Shown here: positions 25,554-37,036 of the stretch, piece after piece
How positions within the stretch are numbered: position 1 is the first letter of the stretch
Layout: the number at the start of each line of letters is the position of its first letter
Assembly (NCBI RefSeq): GCF_022965805.1
Contig: NC_133101.1
Location: 930,001-994,000 of the forward strand
Origin: Primulina eburnea
Taxonomy: Eukaryota > Streptophyta > Magnoliopsida > Lamiales > Gesneriaceae
Reading direction: 5' to 3'
DNA length: 64,000 nucleotides
The notes under the pieces: generated by a model
The model's input: only the letters and a program-made list of their open reading frames with translations
Told to the model about the DNA's origin: nothing
Databases searched by the model: none
Made by a program: the position numbers and the translations under genes

Positions 25554-26525
25554 CTAATCTTGAAGATGAAGCTGATGATTCATTTCTTGGCCACCAACAT
25601 TTTGCTTGCTGCCATTGTTATTGTCCTCGTGCTGGTGGTAGAGCGCGGTGGTGGGGGAGCTGAAATCGCTGTAATTGACGCTATTGCTGGTGGCTGCGGC
25701 CGGCGGGGAGGACATGGCGGTGCTGTTGTTAGATAATGTGAGTTGATGATCTTTATTTTTACCAGAAGTGTTCTTGTTGTTATGCATCCACACTTTGAAA
25801 ACCCCTTTATCAACACCGATTTCAGTGCAGAATTCATTTATCAAATCTTCTTCTTTCTTCTGCATTCTCCAACCCAGCCTCTCGGCTAGCTCCTGCATTT
25901 TTTCCTTCTGATCTTGCGTGAATCTAGTGCGGAAACGCTTCCTGCTGCCGGAATTCGATACCGGGGTGGAAGTGGGGTTGATGGCGGCGGGGATATGAGT
26001 GATACTGCTGTCGGGAGTGGTGGTCAGGCCGTGGCTGAGGGCGAGCAGCATGTGCGGCGCCGAGGGGTAGTACGAGGAAGAGATCGGCGGGGGCGAAGGC
26101 GAATCATTCGGGCTGTCGCCGCTGTTAGCGCGCGGGGGGTGGTGGCGGTGGTGGGGGTGGAATTCAAGCGCGGGGACAGCATTAGGCGGCTGCAGGAGCG
26201 GCGGCTCATCCGGATCACGGCGGTGGAAATTCCGGTGGCATCCGCACGCGGCGCATTTAAACGAGGTGGGATCGGAGTTGCTGGAGTTAGAAGAGGGCAT
26301 GAACTCCCCGCATCCGTCGACAGCATGCCCACCGAGTGCCGCGGCGTGGTTCTTCAGGCATTCCTTGTACGTGACCACCACCGGATGATGGTGAAGCTGC
26401 AGCTGCAGCGGCGCGTGGCGCCTGAGCAAGCCGTTGCTGAAAGGCGACAACTTGGCTGGTGGGATCCGCGTAGGAGTCTCGGTCTCAGCTTCCGGGGTTT
26501 TGACTGTTGAATTGCTGAGGTCCAT
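25554..26525 (-). CDS. Zinc-finger homeodomain (ZF-HD) transcription factor
   Basis: Single-exon gene of 323 residues from ATG at 26525 (MDLSNSTVK). An in-frame extension to 26540 exists only with a non-ATG codon, so I did not use it. The ZF-HD dimerisation finger spans about residues 52-105 (VTYKECLKNHAAALGGHAVD ... [14 protein letters not shown]). A His/Pro-rich linker follows. The homeodomain is at about 195-255 (RKRFRTRFTQDQKEKMQELA ... VFKVWMHNNKN), with the WMHNNKN recognition helix of this class. The C-terminus is Ser/Asn/Gln-rich. ZF-HD proteins dimerise through the finger and bind ATTA-type sites in development and stress genes. Position next to DUF1666 suggests an ortholog of Arabidopsis ZFHD1 (At1g69600); this is inference from gene order. 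Confidence 0.93.
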   Translation of the reverse strand: MDLSNSTVKTPEAETETPTRIPPAKLSPFSNGLLRRHAPLQLQLHHHPVVVTYKECLKNHAAALGGHAVDGCGEFMPSSNSSNSDPTSFKCAACGCHRNFHRRDPDEPPLLQPPNAVPALEFHPHHRHHPPRANSGDSPNDSPSPPPISSSYYPSAPHMLLALSHGLTTTPDSSITHIPAAINPTSTPVSNSGSRKRFRTRFTQDQKEKMQELAERLGWRMQKKEEDLINEFCTEIGVDKGVFKVWMHNNKNTSGKNKDHQLTLSNNSTAMSSPPAAATSNSVNYSDFSSPTTALYHQHEDNNNGSKQNVGGQEMNHQLHLQD

Positions 26526-28983
26526 AGCCAGCAGAGACAAAGAAAGGGGTTTAATGTGTAATAATTTAACAGTGAGTGTTTAGGGTTAGAATTAAGTAAG
26601 AACGTAATGTTTTGTTTAGGCAGGGTGGAGAAAAAGGGTAACCATGGAGTAAGGGTTTGTTTGGATGATGAAGAAGAGGATAAATGAGGAGATAATAAAG
26701 AAATCTTGATTTGTGTGGTTGCTTCTTAACCCACTTGCCTCCTCTTGTGCTTATTTCACACTCCCCTTTGGACCATTTTAAACACTTCATAATAACCAAC
26801 ATTAATGGACACATATCACGCTGTCCTATTCACCCATTTTGAAGACCATATTTCATTGTAACATTTGAGATGGGAATTATATATATTAGTCTGCTCGAAT
26901 CCTGCAATATCAGATATATAATCATCTCATACTTTTGCTCAAAATATAATGGTATGTATTATGGAGAGAAAATGGGCAGTAATAAGAATAAAAACTAAAT
27001 TGAATAGAGAGTACAGAAATGGTTGCGTGAGAGTTACATTGTTTATTTATTTTATTTGCCAATTCGACGTATATAAGGAGCAGCAGGGCCTGCTGCGATT
27101 TCTGATCCCCGTCTTAATTTGGCAATGTCCCTGACCCGAATTTAACGTGAACCCTCTCTTCTCTTTTGGCTTGTTTTGAATTTGAATTATTACACACATT
27201 TGGCTGACCCCTTCGAGCTGGCACCATCATCCTATCGAGTGGGTTTCAGATGATTCAAATCTAATAGATTTATACATCAAAAAATCATAGGAAAATAAAA
27301 AATATGCTTAAGAGTAGAGAGTGAAAGAAATAATACATATTATTTTTAAGAGGTGATAAAAATAAAACAAGGTCGTTTTTAGTAAATGTGGGATAAAATA
27401 TTATGGTTACGTACACGATTGCAGCAAAATAGGTGTCTAGGCATTAATAAGTAAAGGATGGGAGGCATTGAATGGAAGAGATCATCCAACCAATCATGCC
27501 ATTCCAAGGTTTAATTTACTGATCGTCTTTTGTTTTTCACATTTTTAAATCGGATTCATCCTAGTTGTAAGTTGCTGCAATTAATGGGAGGTAACTGTCG
27601 GGAACCAATAATTGTTTTGGTGGAGAGAGCGGTCAAATCATAACTCATGTATGATTTAAGATTCAAGTTATTTCGATGTTCTAAAACACATTGTCCAAGA
27701 GTCTAAGCAGCTTGTAGGGTGAGTAAGATTTCGATTAAATCGAATTAACCGACTGAACCGAGTCAATTCGGAAATTCGATTCGGTTATTTCGGATATTCA
27801 GTTTCGAAATTAAAAAAATTCGGTTATATCGGTTAATTCGTTTCGGTTACGGTTTTCAAAATTTTGAAATCGGTTAACCGAATTAATCGATATAATAAAT
27901 ATTATTATTTAATCATTTTTTTATTTATCAATTTTTATACATATTTTAATTTTTAATTTTAAAATCGATATAATATGTATTAATTGTGTTCAAATAAACA
28001 AGAATTAGATATTTAAGTACAAAAACTACTTAAACGATAAGCGGTGGATAGTCGTCCACGTATCGGAACACTTAATATTATATTTAGGATAAATTTAGCC
28101 ATGAAAGTTATAGCAAACTGGGATTTTGATTTTTAACATTAATAGTTGTTAGAACCGGTTTCTGTACAGAAAAAAAAAAAAAAAAAAAATTAAATATAGT
28201 TATGCTCTCTTATCTGAACTACTTATTGGACCTAACCCTAATATACAACTTAACACCTGAAACTGATATTGGGCCATGATATAATTGGAACTAAGCTGAA
28301 ACTCCTCTCTCTCTCTGCTATTGGGCCATATCTTGAAACTACCCAAAACGGGAAAACCAACCAATCAAAGGAGTGGAGTGAGTGCGTGAATGATTATTTA
28401 TCCGTTACGAAGAAGTAAAGAAAAATTAGAAATCGGAAGTATTTGAAAATAAAATTTGAAAGTTGAAAAAAAATAAGTAGATAGTTTTTGATAAATAAGT
28501 AATTTAATATTAATTTTTAACCAAATTCATTTTTTAAAATCAGAATATGATGGTATGGTATTCTTTTGTTTTATCTTGAGAAATCTCGTTCACCATAATT
28601 AGTAATCGAGAAATAATTCTTTCTGCTACGTAGTTCGAATTATTTTATCTGTTCTAAATGAGTACAAAACTCATTTTTTCTAACAGAATCAGTGTTCCGT
28701 CAACTTTTTGATTTAATTAAATTAAAATGAAGTTAAAACATAATTTGAACTAAAAAAACACACAAATTTGGTTTTTCTAAACCAACCTGAAAATCATTTA
28801 AATCGCTCCTAAACAAGTCTAATGCTCAACAACGCGCAATATTTTTGCTTTCCACATTTACAATATGTACATTGAATAACATCTCATTCCATGAAATAAA
28901 ATAAAAATTTACAACTTTGAGATCAATTTTGAGCGACCTGAAGTCTTCCTCCTAAAAGAATTTCAAATTTCCATCAAAACTCT
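26526..28983. other. 5' flank of the ZF-HD gene and repeat-like sequence
   Basis: The first several hundred bases should be the ZF-HD promoter and leader. At 27731-27900 there is a low-complexity block of TCGGTTAACCGAATTAATCG-like phrases; a weaker relative is near 40310-40760. A run of about 21 A lies near 28169-28189. No gene is recognised. Confidence 0.45.
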
Positions 28984-29346
28984 CTAGTTTAATTTTTTTT
29001 TCTTGGATGTGATGTACATTGTGATGTGTTTCTTGTTGATGTTATCAGGAACTAGCTGTAGCGGGAACACGGCTTTGACATTTGTTGCATGAATTACTTG
29101 CTTCGTCGCAATTTTATGCGACGGATTTTGGATTTTAAAGTATTGAACGAGTAGTTCCGCCGGTGAAACATTTACGTATTCGGGGCCGTTCTTTACTTCC
29201 TTGTTAGTCATAGATGTGAAGAAAATAGGTTTTGCATTTGTCTGAGGGATAGAATATAGCTGGCCCTCATATTCATGAATTTGAAATGAATTGAGATTAC
29301 AAATGTACAATATTATGCTTATCCCACAGCAGAAACTCAAATCCAT
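28984..29346 (-). CDS. Unknown 120-residue open frame
   Basis: An ATG-to-stop frame of 120 codons with a hydrophobic start (MDLSFCCGISIILYICNL) that could be a signal peptide, then a mixed polar region with no cysteines or motif I recognise (for example EYVNVSPAELLVQYFKIQ). The composition is more protein-like than other open frames nearby, and its length is unusual for such AT-rich DNA. It could be a small secreted protein, a fragment of a decayed gene, or chance. I assign no function. Confidence 0.25.
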   Translation of the reverse strand: MDLSFCCGISIILYICNLNSFQIHEYEGQLYSIPQTNAKPIFFTSMTNKEVKNGPEYVNVSPAELLVQYFKIQNPSHKIATKQVIHATNVKAVFPLQLVPDNINKKHITMYITSKKKKLN

Positions 29347-30922
29347 CTAAAAGTCTGGTTCAATAATATATTATATTATTTCGTTTAATAAATTCAGATT
29401 CCACATCACGTGGTAGGACGGGCATTTAATAAAATAAAAGAACTTATAGATAAAAATTAATAAATATTGGTCCGTGAAAGTGACGAAAGAGTACTGTGAT
29501 TAATGTCCTTGCAGGTTGGCTGGACATGCACGCATATCAACAATTTGTTAGCCAGTTCATCTGTTCTGCTCAGCATTTCCTGACAAATATATATAAGACG
29601 TCTGTATATTTTAGGAAGGAAATTTCTATTTTACCAATAGTTTTAATATGAGAAGAAAAAATGTTGGAGATAGTCATAACTCATATATTTAATGATATGA
29701 CATGTTGGTAAAAAAAATAGAAAAAATAATACTTAAATATTAGAATAAATAAATTTTGTGAGGCAAATTTTCGATTAGACTCAACTTATGAAAATTATTA
29801 TTTTTCGTTTCAAATATGGATCAAATCGATCATCCGTTAAATCATCTCACAGAAAATCGTAATTAGAGGATAATTTCAAAATAAAATATGTTTATCCGTG
29901 AGATCATCTCATCATATGATACGTGTGTTGATGGTATAAAAGCAATAAATATGTGTGATTTAATGAGTTATTAGGATTTATCTACTCAGCATACATGTCA
30001 TCTGTTAAGTGGATAAAGATACTACTCAGTATGAACAAAACTCACACAAAAAATCTACTCTTTTTTAAATTAATTGATATATTTTTTTAAAAAAAAAACA
30101 CACAATTAGAGGATAATTTTAAGCTAAAATGTGTTTCAACCTCAAATGATCGTCAATATCTCGGTGTAGGTCCAGGATAATCTTTTACTTCACAACTTTA
30201 TTGTCTCTACACTTACGAAAGAGCGTATTACGTGCAATTAGTAGAAGTTGTATGCTAAAGATAATGAAAATAATTAGATATGGCTCCTCTCCAGCGTATT
30301 CGCATACACATGTCCGGGTTCGGGATCATATATAGTTGACCTTCTAAAAGCATATTCCTTGGAAATGCTATCGGCCAAGTCAATAGTCTCATCCAATTAT
30401 GACTCGACAAGTCGACACTCGAAGACCAAATTAATTATCTCACATCCCCTATTTATTATAATAATAATAATAATAATCAAATCACCCTCTCAAATAAAGC
30501 AGTTAATTTAGTCAAAGAATTAAAGTCAAAGAATGTGGATCAAAATATTACTCCCTTTGGGTTCTGGGTTGGGATGGATTGATTCTCTATTTGTTTTTAA
30601 AAATAAAATTTCTATTAAACTGTCTTTGCTGTGATTTTAGATTTTAGATATTTCTATTTTTATGCATTTTATATGTAGATTTGAGATAAAGTTATCAGGT
30701 GAGGGTGAGAGAGATCAAGTATATTAGAAATTATTGATGAAGAAAATGAAAGACTATGGAGAAGACATAATGATTTATTTTGAGATTTTCACAACAGTCT
30801 AAAATGGCGGGTTGCGGAAGACCTACTCATTTTCACATGTCTACGTTGAACTTCTATTTCATCAATTTATCTGTTTTCTAACCTAGATTGGGTGAAGTGA
30901 TGGCGAGCTAATTCTAAATCCG
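29347..30922. other. Intergenic, no gene seen
   Basis: AT-rich. Short decayed pieces resembling the GAGACGG repeat occur near 29755-29905 (for example CATCCGTTAAATCATCTCAC). No gene is recognised. Confidence 0.4.
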
Positions 30923-31095
30923 ATGTTAGACCGTCTCTAGAATATTAATCTGTTAGACGGATCAATCCTACCTATATTCACAATAAAAAATAATACTCTT
31001 AGCATAAAAAAATAATATTTTTTCATTGATTACCCAAATAAGAGATCTGTCTCACAAATACGACCCATGAGACCGTCTCATACAAATTTTTGCCT
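30923..31095 (-). repeat. GAGACGGTCTCAC repeat, copy C
   Basis: Reverse-orientation copy with decayed start (GTTAGACCGTCTCTAGAATA) and well-kept end (CGACCCATGAGACCGTCTCA). Confidence 0.65.
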
Positions 31096-33582
31096 AATTT
31101 GTAATCAATGTTTATACGTGGATTTTTCTCCTAATAAACCAAATACTATTTCAGTTGAGATTTTACCTATGTAGGTAAATAATTAAATATAAAAAACTCG
31201 TGAATTTTATAACGTTGTATTATTGTTTACGCGAAAAAAGATGGAGAACTTTAACTTTTGTAAGGTCGATAGTACAATAGTTCTCAAACTAATATTGTTT
31301 TGAGTTTGCTTTATATTAGTGTTTTTTGGTTGTATGTGTTAAAATATATGTTCGGTGGTTTGAGTTTTATTAATTTTTATATTAAAATAATTTTTATTTT
31401 AATAATATTTTACGATTCATCTAATTATAATATTTATTTTATATGTATACTCGTGCAACTTGTATAGATAACTTTTTGAATATACTATAAATACTTTGAG
31501 GTTCACGAGTGTAGTGGATTATTAAATTCATTAGGAAGTGTATTGTATATTCTAAATTTTTTTAGTCGACTCAGCCGTCTAAAATACGGATAAATGTCGC
31601 TCGAGCTTAACCCAAACATCTATGATATAAACGTAATTTTTTTTGTAAGGTCTTGTGTGTGTTCATTATACAAATGACCGCCCATTTGATGAGACACTAA
31701 ATAACCATCCATCGAACTTTTCAAGTGATTATATTTGATCGAGTGAAATAGTTCACAGTTATGATTATACATCGTTAGTCTTAGACCCGAGATAACATGG
31801 AGGCTCTACGTACTATCATGTACTTTAATCTGTTTACCGACTTTATTTAGGATCATCAAGTGGAGAGGTTTAATATAGTTTTGAAACATGTGGGAGTCAA
31901 TGTATTGTAGTTGGGGATTCACCGCTAACCCACAGATATGGATATCTTATGTGATCTGATGAGTTAATAGTGCAAGAAATCTATGGCAGAGTAAGATGTG
32001 TGCATTATAGAAAGCGTACCAATGGTTGCATATTTGATTTGGATATATGAGTTGAAGGGATTGTATTGTATGCTAACCACAACTTGTTGGTTCTTGCAGG
32101 CACTATCAGTTATATATATGGAATGATGGGATGATGTTAATAGAAGATTTTTTACCATGATTCAATGGGTGTAATCAAACTTAAATTCTGACGTTCTAGA
32201 TCAAGGAGTTTTCAAAGAATGAATCTCATTAGAGTAAGCCAGAATAAGAACGAAGGTTGTCATGATTCACATGAAGTTGTGAACTCGTTGTAGCTATATC
32301 ATTGAATCATTTAGGATTACACAAGTATTAGATATTGTATTCACATTCAGATAGTCAAATTCAAGGGGTTGAAATGATGACTGCAATTTGATAGAAATCA
32401 AATATAATACTTATAAATGAGTGTATAAACAGATTTCACCATTAAAATAGAAATTAGCTTAATTGTTAATTAAGTAAGAAAGTAAAACTGTCAAAATTAG
32501 TTAATAAGTTAACAAAACTTGAAATTACAGCAAATGAAATAATGAAAAATTTTCAATCCCTCTACCCTCAATACATCGATGTTGTTCGATCTTCGATCGC
32601 AGTTATAATGAGTTCATAATCACTCAATTAGTGAATTTAGAATATAAGAATTAAATAACAATTTAGAAGTGATGATTGTTATATAAGATTCTTATGGAAT
32701 ATTCTAGAAAGATTTCAGAACTAGTTAATTAATTGATTAAGTGATTATTATCTGATCAAGGAGAATTCTTGTTGGATCGGAAGACTGTGTTTATCAATTA
32801 TAGGTTATAAAAAAGTTGATAGCACACAATTAATACAAACACAACTAGAAAATTTGGATTTTGATTCTCTCTGCACTCCAGAGCAATTTTCGTCTACCAC
32901 CCTTAGAGTGTCTCGACAGATCACATCCCTTCCACCACCATGACTCCGCGGTAGAGCGGCTGTCGTTATGTCGAAATCCTTCTATTTTCGGTTAGTGATC
33001 ACCTCAACACAAGTTTCTTGTTGATTTAAACTGCTAAAAAAAAATTCATAGGGATTTAAAAGAATGTACAACTCCGTTAATCATGCATTAATTTGGTGTC
33101 CAGCGTTTTTAAACGTAAAGGTAAATCAAATCTAATATTCTATGGATGATTTAAATCATACGACGTACAAGAATGTATTGAACATCAAAACAATTTTTTT
33201 TAAAAAAAATTCCGCTACGCCTTGAGTACAAGAAAACGATAATCTTACCTTATGTTTTAATGGCTGATTTTTTTGTTATGGTTTGTGATTATTTCTTTAC
33301 AATTTTAATTTGGATAAAAATTATGCCACAATAGTAAATATGTATTTCGTATGAAATAATGTGTATATAATGTGTGAATATCAGGATTTTGAAAGTGAAT
33401 AATAAATGGAAATATATTATTTTCTAAATTTTAAAAGTATTTCCATAAAAAGTTATTGTTGTAACACAGTCATACCAAATTCTGTTAGTACGAGGTCTCT
33501 TATTTAACATAATTATAGCCGTCAACTTGGGTTGAGCTCGTCACACTGGCTCGTCCCACTAAACAATTTAAATAGGTTGAAT
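31096..33582. other. Probable old transposon remnants, no gene
   Basis: No coding region survives. The phrase GACCCGAGATAACATGGAGG near 31787 and the segment 32860-33060 resemble non-coding or LTR parts of plant retroelements, but I cannot name the family. This rests on impression alone. Confidence 0.3.
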
Positions 33583-33870
33583 TGAAATTTCGGTAATTTG
33601 GAGAAAAATGCATCTGTCAATGATTTAGTTAAAATTCAGTACCCATAAGTTTTTTTTTTTTTTTTTTTTTGTATTTTAGTACCTGACACAAGATCCACTT
33701 AGTTTTTACTACTTGTTTCAAGCATTTTTACATTTTTACCCTTTTTAACTAATAAAAAATTATACAAATTCTTATTTTTGTTGGTCGTTCTCTTTCCACT
33801 CATAATTCCCAAATACATTTGGATGACATGTACATTGAAGTAAAATATTTTTTTATTTAAAAAAAAAATT

Positions 33871-34942
33871 CACAACTAAGCATTGCACTTTTTGAAATAC
33901 TTTGTTTTACTTGGAAATACTAAATTTCAATTTTAAAATACTTGATTTAGTAAATGACATACTCAGAATTGGTATTAAAATACTGGATATTCGAAAATGT
34001 AATGCAAGTTCACCAAGTGCTCGTATTTCCATCCAAGATCTATTTGGTTGACATGTTCATTTCATTTAATTATTTTTTTATTTTAAAAACATAAATTCGC
34101 AACTAAGAATTGAACATTTTCAAGTACTTAGTTTTACTTGCGAAATACCTAATTTCAGTTTTAAAATACTTGATTTGGTAAATGAGATACTCCGAATAGG
34201 TATTAAAATACTGGATATTCGAATATGCAATTCAAGTACACCAAGTGCTCGTATTTCCATCCAAGATCCATTTGGATGACATGTTCATTTCATTTAAATA
34301 TTTTTTTTATTTGTAAAAGAAAAACAATTCGACAACTAAGCATTGAACTTTTTGAAGTACTTATTTTTATTTGCGAAATACCTAATTTCAGTTTTAAAAT
34401 ACTTGATTTGGTAATGAAATGCTCAGAATGAATATTAAAATACTGAATATTCGAATATGCCATGTTAGTTCACCAAATGCTCGCATTTCCATTCAAGATG
34501 CATTTGGATGACATATTAATTTCATTTAATTATTTTTTTATTGTAAAAAAAAAACAAATTCGTAACTAAGTATTGAATTTTTTCAAATACTTAATTTTAC
34601 TTGCGAAATACCTAATTTCAATTTTAAAATACTTGATTTGATAAATGAGATACTAACAATGGGTATTAAAATACTGGATATTCGAATATGCAACGTAAGT
34701 TCACTAAGTGTTGGTCTTTCCTCGAAAGATGCATTTGGACGACATATCTTTCTCATGTGATATCTATTTTGTAAAAACAAAAAAAAGAACAAATTCATAA
34801 CTAAGCAATGAATTTTTTCAAATACGTACTTTTATTTGCAAAATACCTAATTTCAATTTTAAAATACTTGATTTGATAAATGAGATACTCATAATGGGTA
34901 TTAAAATACTGGATATTCGAATATGCAACGTAAGTTCACCAA
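33871..34942 (+). repeat. Forward array of ~235 bp units (left arm)
   Basis: Units begin near 33871, 34096, 34329, 34559 and 34794; the last is cut short at the palindrome centre. Units are diverged from one another, so the array is not very recent. Short open frames inside repeat the same peptide from unit to unit and are not genes. Confidence 0.75.
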
Positions 34943-35880
34943 TTAAATGAAATGAACATATCATCCAAATGTATCTTGGATGAAAATGCGAGCATTTGGT
35001 GAACTTACCTTGCATATTTTAATATCCAGTATTTTAATACTCATTCTGAGTATTTCATTTACCAAATCAAGTATTTTAAAATTGAAATCAAATATTTCGC
35101 AAGTAAAACTAAGTACTTGAAAAAGTTCAATGCTTACTTGCAAATTTGTTCTTTTAAATAAAAAAAATATTTAAATAAAATGTACATGTCATCCAAATGC
35201 ATCTTGAATGGACATGCGAGCAATTTGTGAACTTACATTGCCTACTAAAATATCCAGTATTTATTAACTTTTATGGGTATCTCAATTATCAAATCAAGTA
35301 TTTTAAAATTGAAATTATGTATTTCGCAAATAAAAGTAAATACTTCTAAATGTGCAATGCTTACTTGCGAATTTGTTTTTGTATTTTAAATAAAGAAAAT
35401 AATTAAATGAAATGAACATATCATCCAAATGCATATTGGATGGAAATGCGAGCATTTAGTGAACTTACGTTGCATATTTGAATTTCTAGTATTTTAATAC
35501 ACATTCTGAGTATCTCATTTACCAAATCAAGTATTTTAAAACTGAAATTAGGTATTTCGCAAGTAAAACTAAGTACTTGAAAAACTTCAATGCTTAGTTG
35601 CAATTTGTTTTTTAACAGTAAAAAAATAATTAAATGAAATGAATGTGTCATCCAAATGCATCTTGAATGGAAATGAGAGCATTTTTTTGGTTCACTTGCG
35701 TTGCATATTCGAATATCATGTATTTTAATACACATTCTGAGTATTTAAATTACTAAATCAAGTATTTTAAAATTTAAATTAAGTATTTCGTAAGTAAAAC
35801 TAAGTATTTCAAAAAGTTCAATTCTTAATTGTGAATTTATTTATTTTTAAATAAAAAAATATTTAAATTAAATATACATA
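34943..35880 (-). repeat. Reverse array of ~235 bp units (right arm)
   Basis: Four inverted units begin near 34944, 35151, 35401 and 35633, each opening with AAATGAAATGAACATATCAT or a close variant and closing with the reversed start of the left-arm unit. Confidence 0.75.
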
Positions 35881-36106
35881 TCATCCAAATACATCGGTGA
35901 TGAGTGGAAAGAAAAGATAAGAAACAAAAATATGTATTTATATAATTTTTTTATTAATTATAAGGTTAAAAGGTAAAAATACATGAAACATGTACTAAAA
36001 ACCAAGTTTGTCTTTTTTCAGGTATTAAAATAGAAAAAAATGACAAGTACTGAATCTTAAGTAAATCACATGCGATGTATTTTTCTCCAAATTACCCATG
36101 AAATTT

Positions 36107-37036
36107 TACCAACCCATTTAAAAACGAACATAAATGGGTCTGTCATAGCAGGTTGCGTGTCTAGACAGTGTTGGCTTGAGTTTGTCCGTTTGTTGAGAAG
36201 CGGATAAAAAACGTGAACTTTTGTTTATTACGATGATATATGTATTTTTTAGTAAATGTTGAGTATTTTTTGTCTCAATTGTTTCGGCGAATATGTATAA
36301 ATATGAGCAAAAATTATGAATTTTATTTTGATTTTTTAGAAATTTATTTATGAAATTATAAATTCAATTAATTGTTGGTTATATATATATAATAGTTTTT
36401 TTTTTGTGAGCTTCGCCTTTCCGACAACCACCTTGATTTGTATGGTTGAAGATTTTCCAAGTGTGCCAAAATAAGGAGTTTTTGGTGGACCATCCCGGCT
36501 GATTATTGACGGGCCCGTCTGACAGCTTATAGATTGCTATGAACTTTGATAATTTATATGTTTATTTTCATTAAAAACTGGAGCGATATCAACTGAAAGA
36601 TTAATAAAAGTGGAAAAGTCGGATACTGAATCTCCAAAAACACGTAGAATGTAAGTTGGCCGTATTTATCTCCATTTTTTTTTTCTTTCTAATGATGAAA
36701 ATTTAGACACTCTTTGAATTTAAAAATTGTTTACCTCCACCTAACGTCAAGACTAAAATTTTAAAACGAGATTATTTTCCACACTCGATTATATAATTGA
36801 TATCAGGTACCACCTTATTTGTTTTATATTTATAATAATATAAATTTATTATTTCGAAATTATAAATAAATACTATAAAAAATTAGAAAGCGGAACCCAA
36901 AGCGGAACCCTAACAATATCTCAGGAGCCGTATGCCACCGGCTAAGCGCTGGATATAATAAGCTTCATTCGCTGCACACAGAACTAGACCTCTCTCCAGA
37001 GTCCAGACAAACTCCATAAAATCTTTCAGAAATCCC
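36107..37036. other. 5' flank of the AVT1-like transporter gene
   Basis: AT-rich flank followed, from about 36900, by a more GC-balanced leader that is probably the transporter 5' UTR. No separate gene is seen. Confidence 0.45.

Larger units (their letters stand above)
33591..36098. mobile_element. 2.5 kb fold-back element with tandemly repeated arms
   Basis: The two ends are inverted: left CGGTAATTTGGAGAAAAATG, right (reverse complement) TGGGTAATTTGGAGAAAAAT. TGAAATTT lies immediately outside both (33583-33590 and 36099-36106), an eight-base target duplication as made by hAT elements. Inside, the left arm holds about 4.6 copies of a ~235 bp unit, marked by TCGCAACTAAG, AAATACTTGATTTGGTAAAT, ACTGGATATTCGAATATGCA and CATTTGGATGACATGTTCAT. 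The right arm holds about four copies reversed. The arms meet near 34942. No transposase is encoded. A transcript through it would fold into a very long hairpin. Confidence 0.8.

Noticed and set aside
25914..26510. 198-codon open frame antisense to the ZF-HD gene
   Set aside because: It exists because the GC-rich ZF-HD coding sequence lacks stops on the other strand; Arg/Gly-rich with no domain.
28169..28189. Poly-A run as evidence of a retroposed gene copy
   Set aside because: No coding sequence or target duplication lies upstream; it is probably a simple homopolymer.
34225..35735. Several open frames encoding similar peptides
   Set aside because: They recur once per ~235 bp repeat unit on both strands of the fold-back element, with no domain; they are by-products of the repeat.
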